From Streptomyces sp. DvalAA-14 (GTDB lineage Bacteria; Actinomycetota; Actinomycetes; Streptomycetales; Streptomycetaceae): a DNA stretch of 47,576 nucleotides. Below the pieces are notes generated by a model, which was not told the DNA's origin, searched no databases, and saw only the letters and a program-made list of their open reading frames with translations. Positions 17,454-25,875 of this stretch are shown piece after piece; within the stretch, counting starts at the first letter, position 1, and every line of letters begins with the position of its first letter. The DNA lies in contig NZ_FMCH01000375.1 in NCBI RefSeq assembly GCF_900091855.1, positions 1 through 47,576 of the forward strand, written 5' to 3'. Position numbers and translations under genes: made by a program.

Positions 17454-17795
17454 GTGTTTGATACGCCGAACTTCTTCCACGTCTCGTCCGTGCTCAATCG
17501 GCGGTCGATCGGACAGCATGGCCTGGATTGGACCCGGATGGGCGCCGCACCGGGAATCGCCGGCAGCCGCCGCCCTGAGGTGGAGGGGATCTTCGTCTGT
17601 CAGGGCGAGGAAGGAGCGGAGTTCTTCCTTCAGATCAACAACACCGGTGGGCCGGTTGATCTCTGGTCCGTGGACGGCATCGATGAGGGGCTGCTCCTCG
17701 ACAACGGCAACGGATTCGTCTACCTGCCCGGCCGCGTATCAGCCGAGCGAGTCCGCCTCGTGCGATCGGACGTTCCTCCGCCGCGCGGCTTTTGA
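17454..17795 (+). CDS. Conserved hypothetical protein, possibly ART-like fold
   Basis: A 113-aa soluble protein that opens FHVSSVLNRRSIGQHGLDW and continues MGAAPGIAGSRRPEVEGIFV, FFLQINNTGGPVDLWSVDGI, FVYLPGRVSAERVRLV. I know similar short proteins as uncharacterised. The HVSS-NR-SI-HGLDW start is reminiscent of the entry segment of KptA/ADP-ribosyltransferase-like domains (substrate His-x-Ser/Thr followed by a gated helix), but the rest is too short to be sure. The GTG start is supported by TATACT 6 nt upstream, suggesting leaderless expression. The gene stands alone ahead of a lipoprotein gene. Confidence 0.6.
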   Translation: MFDTPNFFHVSSVLNRRSIGQHGLDWTRMGAAPGIAGSRRPEVEGIFVCQGEEGAEFFLQINNTGGPVDLWSVDGIDEGLLLDNGNGFVYLPGRVSAERVRLVRSDVPPPRGF

Positions 17796-17948
17796 CCTTG
17801 CGGGCGGGTATGGCTGTGGGCAGCCCGACGCCGAACCCGGCCCAAAGCTGGACGAAGATGTGACCGCAGCGCAGGCGGGCCAGACCCATCAACCCCTCGC
17901 GGCCCCGGGGCATCGTCGCCTGACGCCAAACCGTGAGGAAGACCCCTG

Positions 17949-19148
17949 ATGAATGCCCGGCAGAGCCCGCGACCTCGCGCCGTCCCGGCCTTGTGCACCG
18001 CCGCCATCACACTGCTGGCATTGACCGGCTGCTCCGGGCATCCGGGCAACGCCAGGGCCGAGGACTCACACTCCCCGGCCCCGGTTCCGACCGCCAGGAC
18101 GCCCCGACCCGGGACCGGCACGTCGGCCGCGACCGACAGCGCGGGCGGAACCCGTATCCGTTCCCTGGCTCACTTCGACATCACCGAGAACCAGGTCTCC
18201 CATGTGCAGGTCTGGTCCCACTACCTGCTGTACAGCTCCGCCGACCCGTCCTTAGCCGACGGCCGCACCGACGACAAGGTCACGGTCATCGACCTCACCA
18301 CCCGTAAGGCCAAGGTCGTCGCACGCAGCCGCTACCCGCGAGGGCAGTGCGACATCGCAGCCGGCGTGGGCGACTACATCGCCTGGACCGACCAGCCCGC
18401 CATGCAGACCGACGACACCAGAGACGTCAGCTGGAAGATGCACCTGACCAGCATCCGTACCGGCCACGACCAGGTCATCGCCACCAGCCGCGGCGCCGAG
18501 CGCATCGTGCCCGTCCCCGCGGCCTCGGCCGGGCACGTGGTGTGGACCCAGCTCACCAAGGACAAGCGGGCCGGCGAGGTCCACTCCTACGACATCGCCA
18601 CCGGCACCAACCGGACGCTGATCAGCGGTGTCGGCCCCTCCTCCACCAGCGTCGCCGGCCGCTGGGTCGTCTACGACACCGCCACCCGCCAGGGCACCGA
18701 CGTCTTCGAGATCCCCGTGGACGGCGGAAACCCCCAACGTCTGACCACCAGCGGGAAGGCCGCCCTGCCCCGCGCCCAGGCCGGCAGGGTCGTCTGGCAG
18801 GAACCCGACCAGGGCGACCCGACGTCCCTGTGGACCCGATCCCTGGACGGCCGGGACCGACCGACGAAGGCCGTCAGCGGACCGACCGAGGGCAACGCTG
18901 TCCCCGGGACCGGGTTCATCGCCTACTGGGGCGCAGCCGGTGCGAGTTCGGCAGTGATGGTCACCTTCCTCAACCCCGACGGAACCCCCGGCGCCACCCG
19001 GCAGGTCTCGCGGGGCGGGACCGCGGTTCGGCCCCGGATCTCCAGCGACTCCGACCGCGTCGCCTGGGGCGAATACCTCACCGCCGGAGGAGAAATCCAA
19101 CCCGGCAAACCCCAGGCCACACGCATCTACGTCGACCGCATCACCTGA
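17949..19148 (+). CDS. Lipoprotein with TolB-like beta-propeller repeats
   Basis: A 399-aa exported lipoprotein. The N-terminus is basic then hydrophobic, with lipobox LALTGC (Cys at about residue 27), then a Ser/Pro/Thr linker. Repeated blade-like units follow (YLLYSSADPS...VTVIDLTTRK, DYIAWTDQ...MHLTSIRTG, HVVWTQL...VHSYDIATG, RWVVYDTA...VFEIPVDGG, RVVWQEPD...LWTRSLDG, FIAYWGAAG, RVAWGEYL), about six to seven in all, as in TolB/WD-type propellers. It is probably anchored outside the cytoplasmic membrane as a binding scaffold. ATG 17949 follows GAGGAAG. No partner gene is evident. Confidence 0.82.
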   Translation: MNARQSPRPRAVPALCTAAITLLALTGCSGHPGNARAEDSHSPAPVPTARTPRPGTGTSAATDSAGGTRIRSLAHFDITENQVSHVQVWSHYLLYSSADPSLADGRTDDKVTVIDLTTRKAKVVARSRYPRGQCDIAAGVGDYIAWTDQPAMQTDDTRDVSWKMHLTSIRTGHDQVIATSRGAERIVPVPAASAGHVVWTQLTKDKRAGEVHSYDIATGTNRTLISGVGPSSTSVAGRWVVYDTATRQGTDVFEIPVDGGNPQRLTTSGKAALPRAQAGRVVWQEPDQGDPTSLWTRSLDGRDRPTKAVSGPTEGNAVPGTGFIAYWGAAGASSAVMVTFLNPDGTPGATRQVSRGGTAVRPRISSDSDRVAWGEYLTAGGEIQPGKPQATRIYVDRIT

Positions 19149-19425
19149 CCGAGTGTCCTCCCCCCGGAGCGGCGGGTGGCGAACGGACCGCCGGAGGGCC
19201 CCAGTAGTTCAACCAGGCATTCGGGGTTGTCCGGTGCTGTCCGCTCCAGGGCCTACGCCGGATCAGCTCGCGGCGCTGTGCAGCGGCAGTGCGACGACCA
19301 CCCCGGCGGGCGAGGCCGCCGGAGCGGCCAGGGCTGCACGGGAGCGCGACATATGGGCTTGGGCGCCTGCCGGGTTGTGGCCGCACTGACTCGCAAGGTT
19401 CTGCGGCTTCGCAGACGGCCGTGCG

Positions 19426-20403
19426 TCAGGCGCCGAATCGGTCGGCGAGGGCGGTGAGAGTTTGTCCGAGCGGCAAGTCGAGCCGAAGTGCGGCGAGTGC
19501 GTCCCCTCGGGTGGGGCCCTGGTTGACGATCGCCACCGGAGTGCCCTGGCGCGCCGCGCGCCGGGCGAAGCGCAGCCCGGACATCACGGTGAGGGAGGAG
19601 CCCAGGACCAGCAGGGCGAAGGACGGGTCGACCAGGTCGTAGCACCGCTGAACGCGCTCGGCGGGCACGTTCTCCCCGAAGAAGACCACGTCGGGCTTGA
19701 GCGTTCCGACGCGGCAGGCCTCGCAGGCCACGATGCGGAAGTCCGCGGTGCGGGCAGCCGGGAGTTCGGCGTCCCCGTCCGCGTTGGTGGCGGCCGTGAT
19801 GTCGCGGAAGCCGGGATTGGCGTGGGCCAGGCGCTCGTCCAAGCGCGCACGGGCGCTGCGGTCGCCGCAGTCGAGGCACACGACACGGTCGAGCCTGCCG
19901 TGCAGGTCGATCGTCTCAGGGGCTCCGGCGGCGCTGTGCAGGCCGTCGACGTTCTGGGTGATCACCCCGGAGACGAGGCCCGAGCGCATCAGACGTGTCA
20001 CGGCCAGGTGACCGGTGTTGGGCCGGGCCTGTGTGATGGCCCGCCAGCCCAGATGGCTGCGAGCCCAATACCGGCGCCGGTTCGCCTCGTCCGCGGTGAA
20101 GTCCTGGAAGGTCATCGGTACGGATGGCCGCAGGCGGCCGGTAACCCCGCGGTAGTCCGGGATACCCGATTCCGTGGACAAACCGGCCCCGCTGAGGACG
20201 ACCGCGGAGCGCCGCCCGGCCAGGAACCGGACCAGCGCTTCAGCACCGTCTTCCAGCCCGTATGCGGCGCTGCCTGTTGTCCCACCGATCGGGGGCGCAT
20301 TCCGTCCGCCGACACCGGCCTCCGGCTCCTTGATCCCCGCACCGGGAGCAAGGGGGGTGCGAGGGGTCTGCTCAGCCGGACCGGTCACGGTACCGATATC
20401 CAT
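19426..20403 (-). CDS. Sir2-family NAD-dependent protein deacylase
   Basis: A 325-aa sirtuin. NAD motif VVLSGAGLSTESGIPDYRG, catalytic region ITQNVDGLHSAAG with the active His in DLHGRLD, a zinc ribbon (CLDC and CEAC, with a long insert between), GSSLTVMSGL and NQGPTRGD are all present. A low-complexity N-terminus of about 55 residues precedes the core. The reaction is NAD-dependent removal of acyl groups from lysine, releasing O-acyl-ADP-ribose and nicotinamide. ATG 20403 is preferred because TACGCT ends 6 nt upstream (leaderless); a GTG at 20445 would add 14 residues. A macrodomain protein that could process the O-acyl-ADP-ribose product lies 6.3 kb away. Confidence 0.9.
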   Translation of the reverse strand: MDIGTVTGPAEQTPRTPLAPGAGIKEPEAGVGGRNAPPIGGTTGSAAYGLEDGAEALVRFLAGRRSAVVLSGAGLSTESGIPDYRGVTGRLRPSVPMTFQDFTADEANRRRYWARSHLGWRAITQARPNTGHLAVTRLMRSGLVSGVITQNVDGLHSAAGAPETIDLHGRLDRVVCLDCGDRSARARLDERLAHANPGFRDITAATNADGDAELPAARTADFRIVACEACRVGTLKPDVVFFGENVPAERVQRCYDLVDPSFALLVLGSSLTVMSGLRFARRAARQGTPVAIVNQGPTRGDALAALRLDLPLGQTLTALADRFGA

Positions 20404-20409
20404 CACAGC

Positions 20410-20415
20410 AGCGTA
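20410..20415 (-). promoter_or_regulatory. -10 box for the sirtuin gene
   Basis: TACGCT on the minus strand, 6 nt before ATG 20403. It is a TANNNT box at leaderless spacing. Confidence 0.35.
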
Positions 20416-20455
20416 CGCCACCTGCCCGTACCCTACCTCCGTCACCCATGACGCC

Positions 20456-20845
20456 CTACCGGGCGAGGGCGGCCACCGCCAAGGGAACCAGGACCCCGGC
20501 GACGGACAGCAGGGTCGCCGCCACGGTCTGCCCGTCGATCACGCTCGACGGACTCTGTGAGACCTTCTCGAACAAGTCGATTTCCTTCGCTTCGTCGTCG
20601 GTCAGCGCCCGTCCGCCCGGCAGATTCCGCGGGAGCCGATGGGAGAGGACATGGAGCACCGCCGTGCGCTTCGCCATCACCGCCTGCGACAGCCGCCACT
20701 GGGGGTAGAAGCCGAAGAGGACGATGGCCGTGTGGACGGTCACGAAATTCCCCAGGGAGAAGGTCACGTGATTCCCCAGGCACGGGCCTGACTCGGGTCC
20801 ACGCTGTGTTGCGCCTGTGAGGCGATCGGCTGGGGTTGTGGACAC
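20456..20845 (-). CDS. Membrane protein, probably N-terminally truncated
   Basis: A 129-aa frame that starts at GTG 20845, 3 nt after the NUDIX stop codon. The first 25 residues are low in character. From NHVTFSLGNFVTVHTAIVLF onwards the sequence looks like a membrane protein: one hydrophobic helix, a cytosolic loop (HVLSHRLPRNLPGGRALTDD, EAKEIDLFEKVSQSPSSVID) and a C-terminal hydrophobic helix (VAATLLSVAGVLVPLAVAAL). It reads like the tail of a longer protein. No family is recognised. Translation could be coupled to the NUDIX gene. Confidence 0.45.
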   Translation of the reverse strand: MSTTPADRLTGATQRGPESGPCLGNHVTFSLGNFVTVHTAIVLFGFYPQWRLSQAVMAKRTAVLHVLSHRLPRNLPGGRALTDDEAKEIDLFEKVSQSPSSVIDGQTVAATLLSVAGVLVPLAVAALAR

Positions 20846-20848
20846 GGC

Positions 20849-21469
20849 TCACAGGCCGAGTGGCACCGGCCTGTCGGGAAGGTTGCTGGAGATGAGTGTC
20901 GCCAGCGGACTGGCGAGGTCGCGGGGGGAGAACAGGTCGGTGCCGTGGTAGTCGGTGATGTCCTGCAGCCGCCACCACTCCAGCCTGGTGATGTTCTCGG
21001 CGGCGAGTTCAGCGTCGGACAGCGCGCCGCGAGGGTTGAAGGACGCGGTGCGTATCAGGAAGTAGTCGTTGATCACACCGTCGTAACCGGCCGCGTGTCC
21101 GGGATCGATGACCTCTTGGTGCCACACGTGGGGCGGGTCTGCGTCGAGGGTGAGGCCCACCTCCTCCAGCAGTTCCCGACGCAGGGCCGTGAGGAGGGTT
21201 TCGCCGGTTTCGACGCCTCCTCCGGGGGCTGCCCAGACGACGCTCGTTCCCTCTGGCTTCGGGATGTCGAACCGACACAGCAGGATGCGGTCGTCTTGGT
21301 CGAGGATGATCGCGCGGACTGCGTGACGCAGGTTCACCGGGGACATCCGGGAACGATATCGCGCGTCGTGGGGGAAGTCGGCGCGGACGCCGAACCAGCG
21401 CAGCACGGTGACGCGTGCCAGATCGTATTGGTATCGGTCGTTCAGAGGCGGTAACTGCGGAGGCGACAC
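20849..21469 (-). CDS. NUDIX hydrolase
   Basis: A 206-aa NUDIX enzyme. The Nudix box GGGVETGETLLTALRRELLEEVGL fits Gx5Ex7REUxEExGU, with the metal-binding Glu pair in REXXEE. The RHAVRAIILDQDDRILLCRF strand before it is typical of enzymes acting on nucleoside diphosphate derivatives; the substrate is unknown. GTG 21469 is chosen because AGGAGG lies 4 nt before it and the added N-terminus (NDRYQYDLARVTVLRWFGVR) reads as real protein. An internal ATG at 21346 has no ribosome site. The next gene starts 3 nt beyond its stop. Confidence 0.82.
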   Translation of the reverse strand: MSPPQLPPLNDRYQYDLARVTVLRWFGVRADFPHDARYRSRMSPVNLRHAVRAIILDQDDRILLCRFDIPKPEGTSVVWAAPGGGVETGETLLTALRRELLEEVGLTLDADPPHVWHQEVIDPGHAAGYDGVINDYFLIRTASFNPRGALSDAELAAENITRLEWWRLQDITDYHGTDLFSPRDLASPLATLISSNLPDRPVPLGL

Positions 21470-21735
21470 GGAACCTCCTGGGACGCGCACCCTTGCGGAG
21501 CGAGGATGCGCCTTCCCGAGGGCGCAGGAGGCGGCGTTGCCGAATCGGGACAAGGCGGCCGCCGTGCCGTTACGACCCTGGGTCTGGGTTGCGGCGTGTC
21601 TGTTTGATGGGCGGGCCCGCCCTCTTGCTTTCACCAGAACGGCGGGTCATGCCGGTGACGCACCGGCCTTCGGGACGGTGTGGCCCGCATCTGCGTGCCT
21701 CGGAGGGGCCCTGGCCGGCCCCCGGATCCGGCCCG

Positions 21736-22006
21736 TAGCTGTTCTGGCCGACCGCGCCAATGGGTCCGTGCTATCCGGACGTATAGGCAGCGCCGAGGAA
21801 TCCGCGCCGCCATTCCGCAGCCGTCCGACCAGATCGGTCACCGTCCACGACGAGGCCGCCGCGGTGGTCGCCCGCCTCGCTTCGACCGACTCGCGGACAA
21901 GCAACGAAACACCGTCGAACGAGGCATCAAGCGCCTGGAGCAGCGGCGCGGCCTCGCCATGCCCACCGACAAGCTCGCCATCGCCTGCCAAGCCGCAGTC
22001 CACTTC
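21736..22006 (+). pseudogene. IS5-family transposase C-terminal remnant
   Basis: The frame reads YRQRRGIRAAIPQPSDQIGH, then GGRPPRFDRLADKQRNTVER and GIKRLEQRRGLAMPTDKLAI. This is the standard end of an IS5 (ISL/IS427-like) DDE transposase, including the catalytic Glu in NTVER. A related VLADRA piece just upstream lies in another frame, so at least one indel is present. There is no N-terminal half and no inverted repeat, so the element is dead. Confidence 0.75.
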
Positions 22007-22295
22007 CGCCATCCGGCACCGGCGGCCGACCTGCCGCGTGAGGTCTTCGCCGAGCCCCGCGCAGCGGTGGTTCAGGGGGGTTTCGAGGTGGACTCGTCCG
22101 CTGTCGTTGTTGAGGACCAGGTCGAGTGCTGCGACCGGGCCGCGTACGGTCTCGGGCCGGGCGTTGACCGGCTTCCCTCGTCGGCGCGCGAGACGCCGTG
22201 CAGCCGGCCGAGGGCAGGAGCGCGATACCCATGGAGGCGAGCCCAGGCGGCGTTGCCGGCCCGCCGCTTTGCCTTCGCGGGCCGGCAACCAGGCG

Positions 22296-22697
22296 TCAGC
22301 GGCAGGGGTTGTCGACCCAGTTGTCGCTGCCCGCCCAGAAGACCAGATCCCCCCAGGTCTGCGGTCCGACGATGCCGTCGACAGTGAGGTAGTCGCAGTA
22401 CTGGAAGCGCTTGACCGCGCTCAGCGTCGAGGGCCCGAAGCTGCCGTCCACCGTCACTGTCGTGTGCAGCAGCGACCTGTTCAGCATGCACTGCAGTGTG
22501 TAGACGGCCTGGGCGTTCGAGCTCCACTCGCTGATCGTCGGCTCGTTGGTGGAGTGGCCGCCGCACGAGACAGAGGTCATGGGGCTGACCACGGCACTGG
22601 ACGACTGAGGCTGGGCTTGGGCGGCCGGTGCAATGAGTCCGACCCCGACGAGAGCGACCGCAGCGGAAACGACTGCGAGACTTCCGCGGATGTCCAT
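22296..22697 (-). CDS. Secreted peptidoglycan-binding domain protein
   Basis: A 133-aa exported protein. A signal peptide (LAVVSAAVALVGVGLIAPAA, cleavage after AQAQ) is followed by a single PG_binding_1 domain (AVYTLQCMLNRSLL, VDGSFGPSTLSAVKRFQ, VDGIVGPQTWGDLVF). Three or four Cys (CGG, LQC, QYC, NPC) could form disulfides. The domain binds cell-wall peptides, and no catalytic domain is attached, so the protein may be a free wall-binding module or a hydrolase regulator. ATG 22697 follows GGGAG. The gene is monocistronic. Confidence 0.85.
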   Translation of the reverse strand: MDIRGSLAVVSAAVALVGVGLIAPAAQAQPQSSSAVVSPMTSVSCGGHSTNEPTISEWSSNAQAVYTLQCMLNRSLLHTTVTVDGSFGPSTLSAVKRFQYCDYLTVDGIVGPQTWGDLVFWAGSDNWVDNPCR

Positions 22698-22938
22698 CGA
22701 GTTTTCTCCCTTGTGTGAGCGGTACGGCCTGGTTCCGGCCGTGCTCACGAGGTTGGGTCCGCGCCGCGTCCTGCGCCACAGTCGGCGCACCGGTGACCCA
22801 ATCGCGGGACATCCACCTTTGTGAGCTGCGGAAATGGCGGGCGGGAGGGCACAGTTACGGGACGCGGCGGAACGGCGAAGTGTGCCGGGCGAACTGACCG
22901 CCGAATCGGCCGCGCCTTGAGGCATCTCACCTTGCCGG

Positions 22939-23394
22939 TCACGGGCACCGCGGGATGTCGACATGGACCAGTTCGCCGGGCCGGTCGCGTTCGTAGCGGC
23001 GGATCACGCTGCCGGTCGGGCGGGCCATGCAGGCGTGCCGGTTCAGGCCGTGCCGTGCCGGGTCGAGACGCGGTGGACGGCGGAGGCCGGCAGGCCGGGG
23101 ACCAGGTCGATCCGCGCGGGCCCGAGCTCGCGGGCCCGACGCAGTTCGCACACCTGGGTTTCCACCGCGTGCGGGGTGCGGTGGGGTGCCGTGCGGGGCC
23201 GGCTCGCCCTCTTCCCGTAAGCAGCGGACCTATGTGTGGGCCGTGGCCGACGAGATACCCATCTCGGCCGCCGCACGGCCGACCGGGCGCCCCGAGCGGA
23301 CACGTTCGACAAGGATCGCTCTACCGTGATCGGTCAGCCGGGCATTGGCTTGCAGGGCCGCGGCCAGGTCGGCGACGACGCGTTCGTGCGGCAT
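22939..23394 (-). pseudogene. IS481-family transposase remnant
   Basis: Three frames together give one IS481-like protein. The HTH part is MPHERVVADLAAALQANARL, then RSGRPVGRAAAEMGISSATA. The linker is CELRRARELGPARIDLVPGL with VHRVSTRHGLNRH, and the start of the integrase core is RPTGSVIRRYERDRPGELVH followed by VDI. TAG at about 23230 replaces the usual Trp after TAHT, at least one frameshift follows, and the DDE core after VHVDI is missing. It is a dead fragment. Confidence 0.75.
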
Positions 23395-23568
23395 GTCCCG
23401 TCCGAGCGAGAGCACTTCGATCGGTTCGCGGATGCCGTTCCGCTCGCCGTGGAACTTCATGGCCCGGGTTCACCAGGCGTCATGAATCGGGTGAACTTCA
23501 TTGCCGAGCGACCCTGTTCGAGAGAGGTCGAGCCGGGAAGGCGCCAGGCTTGCGGACCAGGATCTCTA

Positions 23569-23582
23569 GGGTCTGTTGCAAA
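23569..23582. repeat. Solo IS6-type terminal repeat (putative)
   Basis: GGGTCTGTTGCAAA differs by one base from the GGTTCTGTTGCAAA end of IS6-family elements. No IS6 transposase or second copy is in the window, so it could be a relic end or a chance match. Confidence 0.35.
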
Positions 23583-23647
23583 CGTGGATTTTGATGGGGA
23601 TAAAGTTCCCCTCTGGCAGCAATCCGGTGTGGGGAGGGACTGGACTG

Positions 23648-24079
23648 GTGGGTGGTCGCATGCAGATCCGCGTTTCGGTATATGCGATCGCGGTGGAGGA
23701 CGATCGCCTGCTGTTGGCCCGATTGTCGGACTCTTCACCAATCTTCCCGCCCGGGCTGTGGCACCTGTTGGGCGGAGGGATCGACCCGGGTGAACAGCCC
23801 ATGGTGGCTCTGGCCCGTGAGCTTCGCGAGGAAACAGGACTCGAACTCGGTGCCGCTCGACTGCTTGACGCACGGACGTACGCGGCCCAGCGGCACGGGG
23901 TGGAGTGGAACCTCACGGCGTTGTTCTACGCCGTTGACTTGAAGAACGGGACGACGGTGGTGGGCGAGATCGATGGCTCCACCAACGCAGCCGAGTGGGT
24001 CCCCTTGGCGGACCTGAAGGAAGCCAAGCTTTCGCCAGCTGCTGCCGATGCGCGGCGGATCCTTGCACGTTCCGAATGA
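23648..24079 (+). CDS. NUDIX hydrolase (MutT-like)
   Basis: A 143-aa NUDIX enzyme. The box GGGIDPGEQPMVALARELREETGLEL is complete, with the REXXEE metal site. It is preceded by VSVYAIAVEDDRLLLARL and LWHLLGG and followed by the beta strand VEWNLTALFYAVDL. The size fits single-domain MutT-like pyrophosphohydrolases for nucleotides or their derivatives. GTG 23648 is preferred: GGGAGGGA lies 9 nt upstream, and the start gives MGGRMQIRV; ATG 23660 is possible. The gene sits between an IS6-like end and IS5/IS630 fragments, so it may have arrived with mobile DNA. Confidence 0.85.
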   Translation: MGGRMQIRVSVYAIAVEDDRLLLARLSDSSPIFPPGLWHLLGGGIDPGEQPMVALARELREETGLELGAARLLDARTYAAQRHGVEWNLTALFYAVDLKNGTTVVGEIDGSTNAAEWVPLADLKEAKLSPAAADARRILARSE

Positions 24080-24087
24080 AGCGGCCG

Positions 24088-24149
24088 GTCTCAGCCGTTC
24101 GTTGATAGCTGCGACCGGCACGGTCGCTTCGTAGCGGACGGTGAGCTCA
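24088..24149 (-). pseudogene. IS5-family transposase C-terminal scrap
   Basis: The minus strand reads LELTVRYEATVPVAAINERL, the usual last 20 residues of IS5-type transposases. Nothing upstream of it belongs to the gene. Confidence 0.6.
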
Positions 24150-24181
24150 AGGACCCCGCGCACGAGCCCAGGCCAAGCGGA

Positions 24182-24430
24182 CGTGCCACCCACACCCAAC
24201 CGCACGGGGTCCGACCACGTCGAGATCGCCTTCACCCCCGCCAACAGCCCCTGACAGAAGGGTATCGAGGCCCAGTTCACGGCCCTCCGCTTCTTCGCGC
24301 TGGCTGGTACCGACCACCCCACCCGCAAGACCCCAGGGCAGCATGATCCGCCTCTTCAACATCTGGCGGAGCAAACACGCCACCGACGAATGCCTGGGCC
24401 ACGTCGTGACCGGGCGAATGTTGCCTGATG
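24182..24430 (+). pseudogene. IS630-family transposase C-terminal remnant
   Basis: Plus-strand reading DHVEIAFTPANSP-stop-QKGIEAQFTALRFFALAGTD, then in a second frame GSMIRLFNIWRSKHATDECL. Active homologues read PTNASWLNRIEAQFTALRYF, so TGA 24252-24254 replaces the Trp codon and a 1-nt shift follows near 24338. Only the region around the last catalytic residue survives. Confidence 0.72.
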
Positions 24431-24458
24431 AGGCACCAGCAGCGTGCGATGGCGAGGA

Positions 24459-24464
24459 TAAGGT
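24459..24464 (+). promoter_or_regulatory. -10 box for the second acetyltransferase
   Basis: TAAGGT with 6 nt before ATG 24471, identical in sequence and spacing to the box before the acetyltransferase at 9441. Confidence 0.45.
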
Positions 24465-24470
24465 GGCGTC

Positions 24471-24971
24471 ATGCCGTATCAGCCGATGCCTCTCCGACTC
24501 GAAACCGCTCGGCTGACGCTGCGACCGTGGGCTGAGTCCGATGTAGACAACCATCGCGCACTCGCCGCCGAACGGGGCGCCGGGACGCCATCAATCGAGC
24601 GCAGCAGGCAGGTCATTGCGACTCAACTCGCAGCGCCGGCACTGACTGGGATCGCCCTGCTGGCCGTCAACCGCCGTGAACGGGGGGACTTCATCGGGTA
24701 TTGCGGGCTCATCGTCGGCCATAGTTCCGTCGACGAGCCCGAGATCGCGTACGAGCTGTTTCGGAGCGCGCACGGAAGTGGCTACGCGACGGAGGCGGCT
24801 TCCGCGGTGCTCGATGCCGCGATCACGACCGGGCGGAAGCGGCTCTGGGCCACGGTGCGGTCCTGGAATACGCCATCGTTTCGTGTCCTCGAAAAGGTCG
24901 GATTTGAGCGCGACCACGTCTCGACAGATGACCGTGGCGAGCTGGTGTGGCTCACGCGCTCGCTGCCATAA
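24471..24971 (+). CDS. GNAT-family N-acetyltransferase
   Basis: A 166-aa RimJ/RimL-type acetyltransferase. It starts LRLETARLTLRPWAESDVDN, has DFIGYCGLIVGHSSVDEPEI and YELFRSAHGSGYATEAASAV (acetyl-CoA loop at about residues 100-113), and ends WNTPSFRVLEKVGFERDHVS. It transfers acetyl from acetyl-CoA to an amine that cannot be deduced. ATG 24471 is supported by TAAGGT at leaderless spacing. Its last 190 bases are overlapped by an antisense HD-domain gene, so the two genes may interfere with each other's expression. Confidence 0.87.
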   Translation: MPYQPMPLRLETARLTLRPWAESDVDNHRALAAERGAGTPSIERSRQVIATQLAAPALTGIALLAVNRRERGDFIGYCGLIVGHSSVDEPEIAYELFRSAHGSGYATEAASAVLDAAITTGRKRLWATVRSWNTPSFRVLEKVGFERDHVSTDDRGELVWLTRSLP

Positions 24972-25654
24972 GCCGCGCCGCCGCCCCGAACTCGTACCGC
25001 CACAGCGCGGGCGTACCCGCTCCTCGGGGAAGCTGGGACACTCAGCTGGGGGCAGTCCAGGGGGTTGTCCGCGATAAGGTTCTCAGCGCCGATGCGCATC
25101 ATGCCGGCCGCGGCACTGCCGGGTTTGCGTGCGGCCTGATCCTGGAAGTGGGCGAGGAAGTCCGCGGAGAAGTCGAGGCGTGGGTAGTGTGCCAGCACTT
25201 CGCTCCGGAAACCGCTGTCGAAGTCGTCCAGGTTCGTCCCGACGACGTCCATGGCAGCGGAGTTGGACAGTAGGTGTCCCTCGGGGTCGGCGGAAGCCTC
25301 GACCTCCAGCTGCATGTGAAGGATAATCACCTTCGAGAGCCGCTGTCGGCGGTGCGCACTCCATCCCGCTCCGGCTGCGAACACGCTGGCCACGTGTCCG
25401 CCTGCTTCCTCGAAGGCGATGGTATGGCTGTCGAATGCCGTCACCAGGCCGATGTCGTGGAGCATCGCCGCCACGTACAGCAATTCCGGATCAAAGGGAA
25501 TACTGAGAGCGGTCCCGCGAGCAGCGGCCCATAGGTATACGCGCTGGGAATGGTTGAACAGTCCGGGCGACAGATATGTCGATGCCACGTCCCGGGCGGC
25601 CTCTGTCACTGCAGTGTCGGGGACCACGATGTTGTCGACGGTCGTGTGGATCAT
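24782..25654 (-). CDS. HD-domain metal-dependent phosphohydrolase-like protein with run-on tail
   Basis: A 290-aa frame. Residues 1-215 form an HD domain of the cyanamide-hydratase-like type: FNHSQRVYLWAAARG (first His), LLYVAAMLHDIGLVTAFDSH (HD pair), GWSAHRRQRLSKVIILHMQL, and the end GMMRIGAENLIADNPLD. These proteins act on small nitriles or phosphoesters; the substrate is unknown. The domain should end near residue 215. Beyond it lie about 75 residues of Arg/Ser-rich sequence antisense to the convergent acetyltransferase gene, which looks like run-on after loss of the native stop. ATG 25654 follows AAGGA. Confidence 0.75.
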   Translation of the reverse strand: MIHTTVDNIVVPDTAVTEAARDVASTYLSPGLFNHSQRVYLWAAARGTALSIPFDPELLYVAAMLHDIGLVTAFDSHTIAFEEAGGHVASVFAAGAGWSAHRRQRLSKVIILHMQLEVEASADPEGHLLSNSAAMDVVGTNLDDFDSGFRSEVLAHYPRLDFSADFLAHFQDQAARKPGSAAAGMMRIGAENLIADNPLDCPQLSVPASPRSGYARAVAVRVRGGGAAYGSERVSHTSSPRSSVETWSRSNPTFSRTRNDGVFQDRTVAQSRFRPVVIAASSTAEAASVA

Positions 25655-25875
25655 GCGTACTATCCTTCGATCGTTATGGTGTCGAACAGGCTCTTTGTTC
25701 CTTTTCTACACTCTGTCGCAGGCCGATCAGTGATGCCACCTCCATCCCGACACGTAGCCCTCGAATGCGGACGCCAATAGGCACCAGGGGTGAGCTGTGG
25801 CTGTCGAATTCTGGACCGTTTTGCCAGCAATTGCGATCGAAGCATGTCAGCCGTCGAGCACTCGCCGCCCGCGAG
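25655..25875. other. Intergenic gap
   Basis: AT-richer than its surroundings. It presumably contains the HD-gene promoter, but no clear element was identified. Confidence 0.3.

Noticed and set aside
19149..19200. GC-rich hairpin after the lipoprotein gene as a terminator
   Set aside because: The stem needs a bulge and several unpaired bases; too weak to list as a feature.
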